From VAZQ01 sp963712565 (GTDB lineage: Bacteria > Pseudomonadota > Alphaproteobacteria > Rhizobiales > Xanthobacteraceae): a stretch of DNA of 64,000 nucleotides. The position numbers were made by a program, and so were the translations under genes. The notes beneath the pieces are model-generated. The model was given only the letters and a program-made list of their open reading frames with translations. It searched no databases and was not told the DNA's origin. Positions 25,606-34,023 of this stretch are shown here, piece by piece. The stretch covers positions 124,001 through 188,000 of the forward strand of contig CAVQIP010000040.1 in NCBI GenBank assembly GCA_963712565.1, in the 5' to 3' direction. Every line of letters starts with the position of its first letter. Within the stretch, counting starts at the first letter, position 1.

Positions 25606-26595
25606 TCAATGCGCTTCCACCTTGATGTTAGCCGCCTTGATGATCGGCCACCACTTGTCGATTTCGGCCTTGTGGTAGGCGGCGAGCGCCGCCGGAGTCT
25701 GCTGCTCGCGCGTCGCGATCACCTGGCCGAGATCGGTGAGACGCTGCCGGATCGTCGGATCGGCCAAGGCGTCGACGACAGCGGCATTGAGCTTGGCGAC
25801 GACCTCCTTGGGCGTGCCCTTTTGCACCCACAGGCCGTGCCAGAAGGAGATGTATGTCCCCGCCATTCCGATCTCGTCCGTGGTCGGGACATCCGGCAAG
25901 GCCGGCCAGCGCGTCTTGCTCATGACGGCAAAGGCCTTCATCTTGCCGCCGCGCACATAGGTCAGCGTTTGCGACGCCTCGGCGCACATTAAATCGATCT
26001 GCCCGCCGACCAGGTCCTGCATCGCCGGGGCGCCGCCGCGATAGGGCACGAACTGGAAGCGGGTTTTCGACTGGTCCTGGAAATAGAGTCCGCACACATG
26101 CGCCGCGCTGCCGGCACCGACGGATGCAGCCGAAGCCTTGTCCGGGTTGGCCTTGAGCCAGGCGATCAGCTCCCTGGCGTCCTTTGCCGGCAGTGCATTT
26201 TTCCCGACGATCAACATGGGCGCAAACGTAAGCAGCGAGACCGGCTCGAAATCTTTGCGCAAATCGTACGACGTGCGGTAGAGCGCCCCGGATCCGACGA
26301 AGCTGGTCCAATTGCCGAGCGCCAGCGTGTAGCCGTCCGCCGCCGCCTGGGCGGCCCGGCCGACGCCGATGGTCGATCCGGCGCCGGTCACGTTCTCGAC
26401 GATGATGGTTTGGCCGAGCGACACCCGCATGCGCTCGCCCAGGATGCGTCCGAGCGTGTCGGTCGGGCCGCCGGCGGGGAACGGCACGATCATCGTGACG
26501 GGACGCGATGGATAATCTTGCGCCTGCGCGCCAGCAACGAAGCTGGCGCACCCGAGCGCCGCCGCGACTGCGGCGGCAAGCGACATCGTCTTCAT
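25606..26595 (-). CDS. Bug/TctC-family periplasmic binding protein
   Basis: 329 residues from ATG 26595, preceded by GGAGGGAAA. The signal peptide has a typical cleavage context (VAGAQAQDYP). Family blocks are YPSRPVTMIVPFPAGGPTDT, IIVENVTGAGSTIG, FVPYRGGAPAMQDLVGGQID and LPDVPTTDEIG. It differs clearly from the adjacent Bug protein, so the two probably bind different ligands. It is downstream of the lyase gene on the same strand. Confidence 0.9.
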   Translation of the reverse strand: MKTMSLAAAVAAALGCASFVAGAQAQDYPSRPVTMIVPFPAGGPTDTLGRILGERMRVSLGQTIIVENVTGAGSTIGVGRAAQAAADGYTLALGNWTSFVGSGALYRTSYDLRKDFEPVSLLTFAPMLIVGKNALPAKDARELIAWLKANPDKASAASVGAGSAAHVCGLYFQDQSKTRFQFVPYRGGAPAMQDLVGGQIDLMCAEASQTLTYVRGGKMKAFAVMSKTRWPALPDVPTTDEIGMAGTYISFWHGLWVQKGTPKEVVAKLNAAVVDALADPTIRQRLTDLGQVIATREQQTPAALAAYHKAEIDKWWPIIKAANIKVEAH

Positions 26596-26723
26596 GTTTT
26601 CCCTCCTGGAATTTGCGATGACGATGACATGGGCGCGGAGGAGGCGAAAAGTCAGGAATGCTGTCATTACGGGCAAATGGCCCGCGACATTTTGCGTGAC
26701 CCTTGCGATGGATGCGGCTGCGA

Positions 26724-28082
26724 TCAAGCGCTGCGAGGAGGCTCGCGCGCCAGCACCTTGTCCACCATCTCGCCGGCGAGGCCGAGATAGCCGGCCGGGT
26801 CGCACATCTTGTCGAGCTCGGCGCGCGTGAGATGCCTCGAGATATCGGCATTCCGCGCCAACAGCTCGACCAGCGGCGCGCCGGTCGCCGCCACCTCACG
26901 GCAAATATCGTAGACCAGGTCGTGGGCGCGCTGCCGTCCGAGATGCGGGCCGAGCCCCATCATCACCGCTTCCGAGACGATCATGCCGCGGGTGAGATCG
27001 AGATTGGCCCGCATGCGATCGGCATCGACCTCGAGCCCCGAGAGCAGCAGCCTGGTCTGTGCGAGCGCGCCGGACGTAAGCAGAAAAATTTCAGGCAGCG
27101 AGATCCACTCGATCTCCCATGGACCGGTCGAGCGCTCGTGGTCGGCGACCGCGGCTTCGAGCAACGCGGCGACGTGCTGGCGCACCAGCGCCACCGTCGC
27201 GTGGATATAGAGACACGAGATCGGATTGCGCTTTTGCGGCATGGTGCTCGACGACCCGCGCCCTTCGTGGAAGGGCTCGTAGACCTCGGCGACCTCGGTC
27301 TGCATCAGCAGCTTCACGTCCATGGAAATCTTGCCGAGGGTGCCGGTGACGAGCCCGAGAAAGCAGCCGACCTCGCCGATACGGTCGCGCACGGTATGCC
27401 AGGCGATCTCCGGCTGGCCGAGGTCGAGCTCTTCCATCATCGCGGCCTGCACCTTGAGGCCGTCGCCGCCAAGCGAGGCCAGCGTTCCGACCGCGCCGCC
27501 GAACTCGCCGACCAGAACGCGCGGACGAAGCTGCGCCAGTCGTTCGCGGTGGCGCTGCATCGCCGCGAGCAGGGCCGCGGTCTTGAAGCCGAAGGTCAGC
27601 GGCACCGCCTGCTGCAAGTTGCTGCGGCCCGCCATCGGGGTATCGCGATGGCGGCGCGAAAGCTCCGCGAGCGCCGCCGCGATCGCCTCCATGTCGGCTT
27701 CGACCAATGCGAGCGCCGCCCGGATCTGCATGATGGCGGCCGTGTCGGTGATGTCCTGCGTGGTGGCACCCCAATGGCACCACTCGCCGAGACCGTCGCC
27801 GCACAGGCCGACGATCTGCTGCACCACCCCCAAGATCGGATAGCCGATGCGCTCGGTCTGCTGCTTCAGCTTGGCGAAATCGATGTTTTCGATGCGGCAC
27901 TGGCGCACGATCTCCCGGGCGGCGTTCTCCGGGATGATGCCGAGGCGGGCCTGCGCGCGCGCAAGCGCGGCCTCGATCTCGAGATAGTAGCCGGTCCTCG
28001 CTTCATCGGAAAAAACTTGCCGCATCTCCGGCGTGCTGAAGATGTCGCGGAAGATGGCGGAATCGAGCGCCGTCGCCGTCAT
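26724..28082 (-). CDS. Fumarate lyase superfamily enzyme, carboxymuconate cycloisomerase-like
   Basis: 452 residues from ATG 28082. The superfamily signature GRGSSSTMPQKRNP is complete and includes the mobile catalytic-loop Ser. The block GEWCHWGATTQDITDTA is typical of 3-carboxy-cis,cis-muconate cycloisomerase (PcaB) and close relatives; adenylosuccinate lyase-like enzymes are the main alternative. Such enzymes add or eliminate across a C-C double bond next to carboxylates. With the dienelactone hydrolase upstream it suggests the later steps of ring-fission product degradation. It starts 14 bp after the isochorismatase-type gene. Confidence 0.82.
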   Translation of the reverse strand: MTATALDSAIFRDIFSTPEMRQVFSDEARTGYYLEIEAALARAQARLGIIPENAAREIVRQCRIENIDFAKLKQQTERIGYPILGVVQQIVGLCGDGLGEWCHWGATTQDITDTAAIMQIRAALALVEADMEAIAAALAELSRRHRDTPMAGRSNLQQAVPLTFGFKTAALLAAMQRHRERLAQLRPRVLVGEFGGAVGTLASLGGDGLKVQAAMMEELDLGQPEIAWHTVRDRIGEVGCFLGLVTGTLGKISMDVKLLMQTEVAEVYEPFHEGRGSSSTMPQKRNPISCLYIHATVALVRQHVAALLEAAVADHERSTGPWEIEWISLPEIFLLTSGALAQTRLLLSGLEVDADRMRANLDLTRGMIVSEAVMMGLGPHLGRQRAHDLVYDICREVAATGAPLVELLARNADISRHLTRAELDKMCDPAGYLGLAGEMVDKVLAREPPRSA

Positions 28083-28096
28083 GCCCGCCGCTCCCC

Positions 28097-28792
28097 TCAG
28101 GCTACCTTGCGCCCGCGGGCGAGGCCGTCGAGATGCGCGAGCACGTCCTCGACATGCATGACGTCGGCGTATTTGTGATGCAGATCGAACAGATTGACCT
28201 TGTGGCTGAGCGGCGCGCGGTCGTAGGTGCATTCCTCGACCACCACGTTGTGAAAGCCGTAGGAATAAGCGTCGACGGTCGAGGCGCGCACGCAGCCCGA
28301 GGTGCTTTCGCCGCAGATGATCAGGCTGTCGATCCGTTTCTGCTGCAGATGGGCGATGAGCGGCGTCCCGAAGAAGGCCGAAGCGCGCTCCTTGTAGACC
28401 ACGAGCTCGCCCGCCGCCGGGGCGAGATCCGCCTTGATGGCGTAGGTGTCGTCGGCCTCGCGGTCGATGTTGCGGTTGGTCGAATGCACGCCGCCGGTGT
28501 CGACGTGGCGGGTGGTGTAGATGATCGGCACTCCGGCGCGGCGCGCGGCCGAAAACAGCCTCTGAGTCGGCGCCACCGCCTTCCAGGCGTGTTCGCCGCA
28601 GGAGCCGGAGAATTCGCGGTCGACCTCTTTCACCGGGCGGTCGCCGCCGCGGTAAGCCTTGTTGTAGAGATCGATCGCCAGCACGGCCGGGTTGTCCCCG
28701 ACGTAAATCTTCCGGCGATAGGCCTGATAGATCTCGAGGGTATCGGCGTCGATGACGTCCTTCCAGCAATGGTCTTCGAAGTCGCGCGCCAT
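28097..28792 (-). CDS. Isochorismatase-family cysteine hydrolase (probable amidohydrolase)
   Basis: 231 residues. The catalytic triad is complete: Asp41 in LAIDLYN, Lys134 in VYKERASAFFGT and Cys167 in GESTSGCVRAS, next to the usual cis-peptide position. The N-terminal extension and the triad spacing fit the N-carbamoylsarcosine amidase/maleamate amidohydrolase branch better than isochorismatase itself. It would release ammonia from an amide intermediate. It sits between the dienelactone hydrolase and the lyase gene in the same operon, which suits a pathway for a nitrogen-containing aromatic. Confidence 0.87.
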   Translation of the reverse strand: MARDFEDHCWKDVIDADTLEIYQAYRRKIYVGDNPAVLAIDLYNKAYRGGDRPVKEVDREFSGSCGEHAWKAVAPTQRLFSAARRAGVPIIYTTRHVDTGGVHSTNRNIDREADDTYAIKADLAPAAGELVVYKERASAFFGTPLIAHLQQKRIDSLIICGESTSGCVRASTVDAYSYGFHNVVVEECTYDRAPLSHKVNLFDLHHKYADVMHVEDVLAHLDGLARGRKVA

Positions 28793-28828
28793 GATGGGCT
28801 CCTGCAGCTTCCTGTTGGCTTGATCGAC

Positions 28829-28936
28829 GTCATCGTGCGGAAAGCGGACGACCAGTAATCACCGGCGGCGAACTATGCAAGCCGCGGGTCGCCTGAATGC
28901 CGGCAATTGCCGGATGCCCGCTTGTGCGGGCATGAC
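28829..28936. repeat. Composite palindromic intergenic repeat (two hairpins)
   Basis: It begins GTCATCGTGCGG with a degenerate GCGGACGA arm and CCAGTAATCACCGG, and ends in a perfect 14-bp palindrome (28900-28913, CCGGCAATTGCCGG) and a hairpin (28914-28921, ATGCCCGC, with 28926-28933) followed by GAC. It has the same architecture as 41172-41282 in the opposite orientation. Confidence 0.65.
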
Positions 28937-28945
28937 GGCGCAGTA

Positions 28946-29749
28946 TTACTCCATCCGCACGTTCTTGGTGAAATCATAATCGGCGGAATGCTCGCATTCG
29001 TAGATCTGGATGCGGCGCGAACGGTCGTAGCTCGGATCGAGCACGCTCCTGAGGAATGCGAGCTGTAACGCCCAGCCGGCTTCGGCCTGCGGACGGCGAT
29101 AGCGGCCGGGCATGGTGTCGTTGAGCCATCCATGCGGCGCGTCGGGATAGAGCTTGATCGTATAGCTCTTGTCATGGCGATCGAGACAATCGCGCAGGCG
29201 CCGCACGTCCTCGAGCGAGATCACGTGGTCGGCCTCGCCGAAAATGCCGAGCACCGGGCAGTCGATGCCGGCGATCACCTCGTCGAGCGGCCTGGGATAG
29301 CGTGCGTCGACCCGCCACTCGCGCGGCGAGGCCGCGCCGTACCAGATCAGCGCCGCGGCGATCGGCCGTTGCGCGGCCAGCACCAGCGGGTGGCGGCCGG
29401 TTTGGCAGACGCCGGCGACGGCGATCTTGACGGGATCGACCGACGGCAGCGCGGCGAGCTCTGCGAGCGCGGCCTCGAGATACGCCACGGCCTCCGGATC
29501 GGTCATGTCGTAGCCGACGTCGCCGCGATGGAGCGCCGCCTGATCCGGATGCTGGTAGAAGAAATCCGGCGCAATGCAGACGAAGCCGTCGCGCGCGAAG
29601 CGCTCGGCCAGATCGCGCGTGTGCTGCACCAAGCCGTAGCGCTCGTGCATGAGCACGATGGCGGGGATTTTCTTCGCGTTGGCCGGAACCGCAAGGAAGG
29701 CCGGCAGCCCCCCTCGGCAGGAGACGGTGCTGGTGCGGATGTCGGACAT
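28946..29749 (-). CDS. Dienelactone hydrolase family protein
   Basis: 267 residues from ATG 29749. The nucleophile is Cys115 in VAGVCQTGRH, as in true dienelactone hydrolases. The acidic residue lies in FGEADHVIS and the catalytic His in PDAPHGWLND. DLH opens the lactone ring formed from a (chloro)muconate. The gene is five bases from the stop of the oxygenase beta subunit gene, so it belongs to that operon. A hairpin repeat follows it, and the isochorismatase-type gene lies beyond. Confidence 0.88.
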   Translation of the reverse strand: MSDIRTSTVSCRGGLPAFLAVPANAKKIPAIVLMHERYGLVQHTRDLAERFARDGFVCIAPDFFYQHPDQAALHRGDVGYDMTDPEAVAYLEAALAELAALPSVDPVKIAVAGVCQTGRHPLVLAAQRPIAAALIWYGAASPREWRVDARYPRPLDEVIAGIDCPVLGIFGEADHVISLEDVRRLRDCLDRHDKSYTIKLYPDAPHGWLNDTMPGRYRRPQAEAGWALQLAFLRSVLDPSYDRSRRIQIYECEHSADYDFTKNVRME

Positions 29750-29754
29750 TGCGG

Positions 29755-30342
29755 TCAGAGCACGATGCTGGGATTGCGCAGATTGCGGTCGCAGTCGATC
29801 AGGTTGACCTGCCGGACCTGGATTTCCCAGCGATGCGCGGTCCGTACGAAGCGATGGCCGCACCAACCCGACAGAAATCGCGTCCCGTCGACGCGGAACT
29901 CGCTGATCAGGAAATTCGACCGAACCATGCGGACGGTGCTTCGGTCGGTGTCGAACACTTCGACATTCGAGATCATGCGGACGGTGCGCGATTTCGGCGC
30001 TTGCGACCAGGCATAGCCGCTACGCAGGCGGTAGATGCGATCCTCCATCCTGCGGCGATCGTCGAACGATATGGCAATCTCGCGCCGGGGGTCGCCGCCT
30101 TCCGGCGTTCCCGGTACCCAGTAGATGCATTCGGGCGAGTACATCGCCAGCCACTCATCGAAGCGCAGCTGGTCGAGCAGGCGCGCTTCGCGCTCGAGCA
30201 GCAGGCGGAAACGATCGCGCACCTGCGGTTGCGCGACCGCGAGCTCCTCGCGCTGCCAATCGCTGAAGCTGTCCACCAAGTCCTGGTAGAGCCGCTCGTT
30301 GACGTAATAGGAGCTGATCGAGGGATCGTGGACGGTTTGCAT
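29755..30342 (-). CDS. Aromatic-ring-hydroxylating dioxygenase beta subunit
   Basis: 195 residues from ATG 30342 with GAGGTG upstream. The fold is the SnoaL/NTF2-like cone of ring-hydroxylating oxygenase small subunits. Typical segments are FLLEREARLLDQLRFDEWLA in part, MYSPECIYWVPG, EDRIYRLRSGYAW and RTVRMISNVEV. It forms the alpha3beta3 hexamer with the Rieske alpha subunit encoded immediately upstream, and is mainly structural. A hairpin repeat lies in the 72-bp gap between the two genes. Confidence 0.92.
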   Translation of the reverse strand: MQTVHDPSISSYYVNERLYQDLVDSFSDWQREELAVAQPQVRDRFRLLLEREARLLDQLRFDEWLAMYSPECIYWVPGTPEGGDPRREIAISFDDRRRMEDRIYRLRSGYAWSQAPKSRTVRMISNVEVFDTDRSTVRMVRSNFLISEFRVDGTRFLSGWCGHRFVRTAHRWEIQVRQVNLIDCDRNLRNPSIVL

Positions 30343-30381
30343 GGTCACCTCACAGCTCGCTCATGCACCGTTAGGACGTGG

Positions 30382-30404
30382 ATGCCCGGAACAAGTCCGG
30401 GCAT
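30382..30404. repeat. Hairpin repeat between oxygenase alpha and beta genes
   Basis: A perfect 9-bp stem (ATGCCCGGA, 30382-30390, with 30396-30404) has loop ACAAG and is followed by GAC. It belongs to the same palindrome family as 36204-36286 and 59151-59227. It may stabilise or attenuate the operon mRNA. Confidence 0.65.
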
Positions 30405-30414
30405 GACGGATAAA

Positions 30415-31785
30415 TCATGGCTCGCGCTTAACGACGAGATTGGGGCTCGCCTTCATCAGCCGCTTCCATTCCTTGATGTATTCGCGCATGAACGCCTCGT
30501 CGGTGGCGGGCGCCGTGATGATGCCGTTCTCGTCGGTCTTCACGCGGCCGGGAATGCCGAGCCCGCGATGCATGTAGACCCATTCGTCCTCCTGGCAGGC
30601 GAGCCCGCGCTGGATCTCCTCGAAATTGGCGAGGTCGTCGACTTCGCCGAAATTGGGGAATTGCTCCTGGGTGCGCATGCGTAGCGCGTTGACGTCGTCG
30701 ACCGCGCCGCCGAGCGCGCCGTCCTCGTCGACCACCGCGGTGCCGTACCAGGTGACGTTGGTCTCGTCGACTGCGACCGGCTCGAACACCTGGATGTGGT
30801 TGCCGAGCAGCGAGAAGTTCGGAAACACGTTGATATTGACCGGCTCGGACGAGGCGAGATCGAGGATTTCCTCGGCCTTGGCGCCGAAGCGGCGGCGCAG
30901 CTCGTGCTGGTAATGCTCGGAGCCGGGCGCCGGGCCTTCCACCGCCCACAACCCGCCGGCACGCTTTTGGATGTTCGGCCGCTTGTCCTTGAAATGATGG
31001 CCGTTGCCCATATAGGCCATGTACATCGGCGCGCTGTCGGGCGAGCCCTTGTAATAGGACATGCCCTTGTTGGCGACGTCGGCCTGGCGGTTCTCCATTT
31101 CGAGCAACGAGCGGTGCGAGAAGACGACGTGATAGCCGTCGCCGGAATTGTCGTAGGCGAGCTTCCAATTGCCCTTGAATTTGAGCCGGTTGGCCTCGCA
31201 CACCGCGATCTTGCCCTTGGGTTGCCGGTCGAGCCATTCGTCGATCGGCTTGGTGATGGCGCCGAGATAGTCGATCAGCGAGGGCGCATCGGGATTGAGC
31301 GTGGCGAAGATGAACCCGCGGTAGCTGTCGACGCGCGGCACCTGCGCCACGTTGAACTTCGCGTCGTTGAAGTCGCAGGCGTAGCCGTCCGGCCACGGCA
31401 CCGCGCGCAGCTTGCCGCTGTTGAGGTAGCTCCAGCCGTGATACGGACAGGTGAATATCCGCGCCGAGCCCTTGTCCTTGCGGCACAGCGTGGTGCCGCG
31501 ATGCGTGCAGCGGTTGAACAGCGCGCGGATTTTCCCTTCCGAGTCCCGCAACAGGATGAGCGGCCGCAGGCCCATCCGCACGGTGATGTAATCGTCGTTG
31601 TTTGGGATCTGACTCTCGTGGCCGAGATAGACCCACACCGCGCCGAAGATGTTCGTCATCTCGGCGGTGAAGACGGCGGGATCGGTGTAGATCAGTCGAT
31701 GGACGCGGTCCTCCTGGACGAGCTCGTCCCAGTCGTAGAGCTCGGCCGCGCTCTCGATCCGAGCTGCCTTGAGTTTCTCCAGCAT
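30415..31785 (-). CDS. Rieske-type aromatic-ring-hydroxylating dioxygenase alpha subunit
   Basis: 456 residues from ATG 31785. The Rieske [2Fe-2S] ligands are Cys93, His95, Cys113 and His116 (CTHRGTTLC and CPYHGW). The mononuclear iron site has His219 and His224 with the bridging Asp216 (NSGDGYHVVFSH). It should insert dioxygen into an aromatic ring, giving a cis-diol or, with anthranilate- or aniline-like substrates, a catechol with loss of ammonia. The glutamine-synthetase-like gene is 62 bp upstream and the beta subunit gene directly downstream. No reductase or ferredoxin gene is in the window, so electrons must come from an unlinked partner. Confidence 0.93.
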   Translation of the reverse strand: MLEKLKAARIESAAELYDWDELVQEDRVHRLIYTDPAVFTAEMTNIFGAVWVYLGHESQIPNNDDYITVRMGLRPLILLRDSEGKIRALFNRCTHRGTTLCRKDKGSARIFTCPYHGWSYLNSGKLRAVPWPDGYACDFNDAKFNVAQVPRVDSYRGFIFATLNPDAPSLIDYLGAITKPIDEWLDRQPKGKIAVCEANRLKFKGNWKLAYDNSGDGYHVVFSHRSLLEMENRQADVANKGMSYYKGSPDSAPMYMAYMGNGHHFKDKRPNIQKRAGGLWAVEGPAPGSEHYQHELRRRFGAKAEEILDLASSEPVNINVFPNFSLLGNHIQVFEPVAVDETNVTWYGTAVVDEDGALGGAVDDVNALRMRTQEQFPNFGEVDDLANFEEIQRGLACQEDEWVYMHRGLGIPGRVKTDENGIITAPATDEAFMREYIKEWKRLMKASPNLVVKREP

Positions 31786-31846
31786 GGCGTCAGTCCCTGG
31801 CCGCGGTTCCGCCGCTCTGTTCGGACGGTCGCTATAATGCATCCGC

Positions 31847-33337
31847 CTAGAAAAAATCGAAATACTCGTTCTGCTCCCACACCGTCGTTTCCTCGCCGGC
31901 GCCGCCGCCGGCATCCTTGAGCCACTGCGCAAATCGGCCGGCCTCGTTGCGCTTGAGCTTGAGGAAATAATCGATGAACACGTCTCCGAGTTGTGCACGA
32001 AACAGCGGCTCGCGCTCGAGCGCGTCGAGCGCCGCCGGCAAGCTTTTGGGCAGCATCGGCCGCTCCGCGTTGTAGGGGTCGTCGTCCGGCGGCCCCGGAT
32101 CGAGCCCGCGTTCGACGCCGTCGAGCCCGGCGACGAGCTGCGACAGGATATAGAGGTACGGATTAGCGGAAGGCTCGCCGATCCGGTTTTCCAGTCGGGT
32201 GGCCATGTCACCCGCTGCGCCCAGCACGCGGATCATCACGCCGCGGTGGTCGTGGCACCAGGTGGCACGGTCGGGTGCGAGCGAGTTCGGCCGAAATCGG
32301 CGATAGCCGTTGACGGTCGGGGCGGCAAACGCGGTGCAGGGCACGGCGTATTTCATCAACCCGCCGAGAAAAGCGCGGCCGAGCGGCGACAGGCACTCGC
32401 GCTCGTCCTCGGGCATGAAAATGTTGCGGCCGCTCTTGCGGTCGACCAGCGACTGATGCAGATGCCAGCCGCTCGAATAGTAGCCTTTGAGCGCGGGCCG
32501 GCACATGAAGGTGGCGAAGTAGCCCATGCGCCGGCAGATTTGGCGCGTCGCCGTCCGAAACAGCAGCGCATGGTCGGCGGCTTCCAGCGCCGGCCGCGCG
32601 GCGAAGGTACACTCGAGCTGGCCCGGCCCCCACTCGTTCTCGATCGATCGCAGCGGCAATCCGATCGTCTCGAAGTGCTCGGTCAGCGCGGACAGCACGG
32701 GCTGCATCAAATCCATGTTGGATTCGGAGTGATATGAGAAGCCGGGCTCGATCGGCGCGGTCGCCACCGGTCGTCCGCGCACGCCCGGAATGCCGGTGTG
32801 CTCTTCGCCGAGCCGATCTTCCGCCACGCGCAGCAGATACCACTCGATCTCCAGGCCCACGACGCAGCCCATGCCCTTGTCCGCCAGCCGCTTCAGCCCT
32901 CGGCGCAACAATTGCCGGGGCGAGAAGTGAAACGGCACTCCGCTGTTGAAATATTCGTCGCACAGCACCCAGCCGACGCCGGGCGCCCACGGCAGTACGC
33001 GAAAGGTGGAAGGATCGGGAACGACGGTGAGATTGGGCGAGCCGGTCATCTCGTCGAGGCCCATCCCGCCGCCGCGCGTGAACGAAGCGAAGGTACGGGC
33101 GTTGGCGGAATCGAGCGTGGTGGTCGCGACATTGATGTTGTAGCCGGTCTCGAGCGCGGCGATGAAGGCCGGCACGGTCACCGCTTTCGCACGGGCCGCG
33201 CCATGCGGATCGGCCCAAGCCAGGCGCACGAGGCGCAGATTGTCCTGCGCGACCCTGCGCCGGACGTCGTCGGCTTGCCGTCGCTGTTCGTCGGTGAAGA
33301 GGCCGTGTCTTGCGATGAAGCCGAGGGACTTTGTCAC
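31847..33337 (-). CDS. Glutamine-synthetase-family ligase (gamma-glutamylamide synthetase-like)
   Basis: 496 residues from GTG 33337; the frame is open further upstream but the conserved sequence starts here. GS-fold motifs are IENEWGPGQLE (metal/ATP-binding strand), SSGWHLHQSL, VNGYRRFRPNSLAP and RGVMIRV. It is longer and more divergent than nitrogen-assimilating GlnA, and resembles the PuuA, GlnT and aniline-activating GS-like enzymes that join glutamate to an amine. Its place just ahead of a Rieske oxygenase parallels the tdnQ/atdA1 gene of aniline operons, where the amine is glutamylated before ring oxidation. The substrate here is an inference. Confidence 0.85.
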   Translation of the reverse strand: MTKSLGFIARHGLFTDEQRRQADDVRRRVAQDNLRLVRLAWADPHGAARAKAVTVPAFIAALETGYNINVATTTLDSANARTFASFTRGGGMGLDEMTGSPNLTVVPDPSTFRVLPWAPGVGWVLCDEYFNSGVPFHFSPRQLLRRGLKRLADKGMGCVVGLEIEWYLLRVAEDRLGEEHTGIPGVRGRPVATAPIEPGFSYHSESNMDLMQPVLSALTEHFETIGLPLRSIENEWGPGQLECTFAARPALEAADHALLFRTATRQICRRMGYFATFMCRPALKGYYSSGWHLHQSLVDRKSGRNIFMPEDERECLSPLGRAFLGGLMKYAVPCTAFAAPTVNGYRRFRPNSLAPDRATWCHDHRGVMIRVLGAAGDMATRLENRIGEPSANPYLYILSQLVAGLDGVERGLDPGPPDDDPYNAERPMLPKSLPAALDALEREPLFRAQLGDVFIDYFLKLKRNEAGRFAQWLKDAGGGAGEETTVWEQNEYFDFF

Positions 33338-33571
33338 TGCGACGTCCGTGCGCCCATGCCGTTGGCAGGCCGGGACTGTAGATGATGGGGCAGAGCCGAT
33401 CCAGATCAGGAGATGCGCCGTGCAAGATCGTCGCGGCGCCATTGACGAGCAAACCGCTTGCCGATTTGATCGCGCGATGGCATCGCAACTCGGGCTTGCC
33501 GGAGTTGCGCGCTAATAAGGTGACGCCGGTCGGGTATAGCCGACTTGCGCTGCACCCGGCGTGAGGGGACG

Positions 33572-34018
33572 ATGAGAATTCGCGCGCCGAAGGATTTCTG
33601 GTCGGGCGTGATGTTCTGCGGCTTCGCCGCGGTCGGCATCCTCGCCGCGCGCGGATACTCCCTCGGAACCGCCGGCAAGATGGGGCCGGGCTATTTCCCG
33701 CTCATGCTCGGTGGCGTGCTGGCCGTCCTCGGCGGGATATTGATCGCCCGCTCGGTCGTGCTGGACGGCGAGCCGCTTCCCCGCATTCACGTCGTGCCGC
33801 TCACCGTCATTGCGCTGGCGGTGTGCCTGTTCGGCCTGCTGATCGAGCCGCTCGGTCTCGTGGTTGCGCTCGCGGTGCTGACGGTATTGTCGGCCTGGGC
33901 CGGCCCGCAATTTCGTTTGACCGAAACCGTCGCGTTGACGGCCGTGCTCATCGCCTTTTCCATCGGCGTTTTCGTTTATGCGCTCGGCCTTCCGCTCGCG
34001 ATCTGGCCGAGCCTGTAG
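33572..34018 (+). CDS. tctB: Tripartite tricarboxylate transporter small membrane subunit TctB
   Basis: 148 residues from ATG 33572 behind GTGAGGGGACG. There are four hydrophobic helices, with the TctB features FWSGVMFCGFAAVGILAARGY, GKMGPGYFPLMLGG and a hydrophobic C-terminal half. It pairs with TctA, encoded five bases downstream. The gene diverges from the glutamine-synthetase-like gene, so the 234-bp gap (33338-33571) should hold both promoters; no clear sites were recognised there. Confidence 0.88.
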   Translation: MRIRAPKDFWSGVMFCGFAAVGILAARGYSLGTAGKMGPGYFPLMLGGVLAVLGGILIARSVVLDGEPLPRIHVVPLTVIALAVCLFGLLIEPLGLVVALAVLTVLSAWAGPQFRLTETVALTAVLIAFSIGVFVYALGLPLAIWPSL

Positions 34019-34023
34019 CCGCG

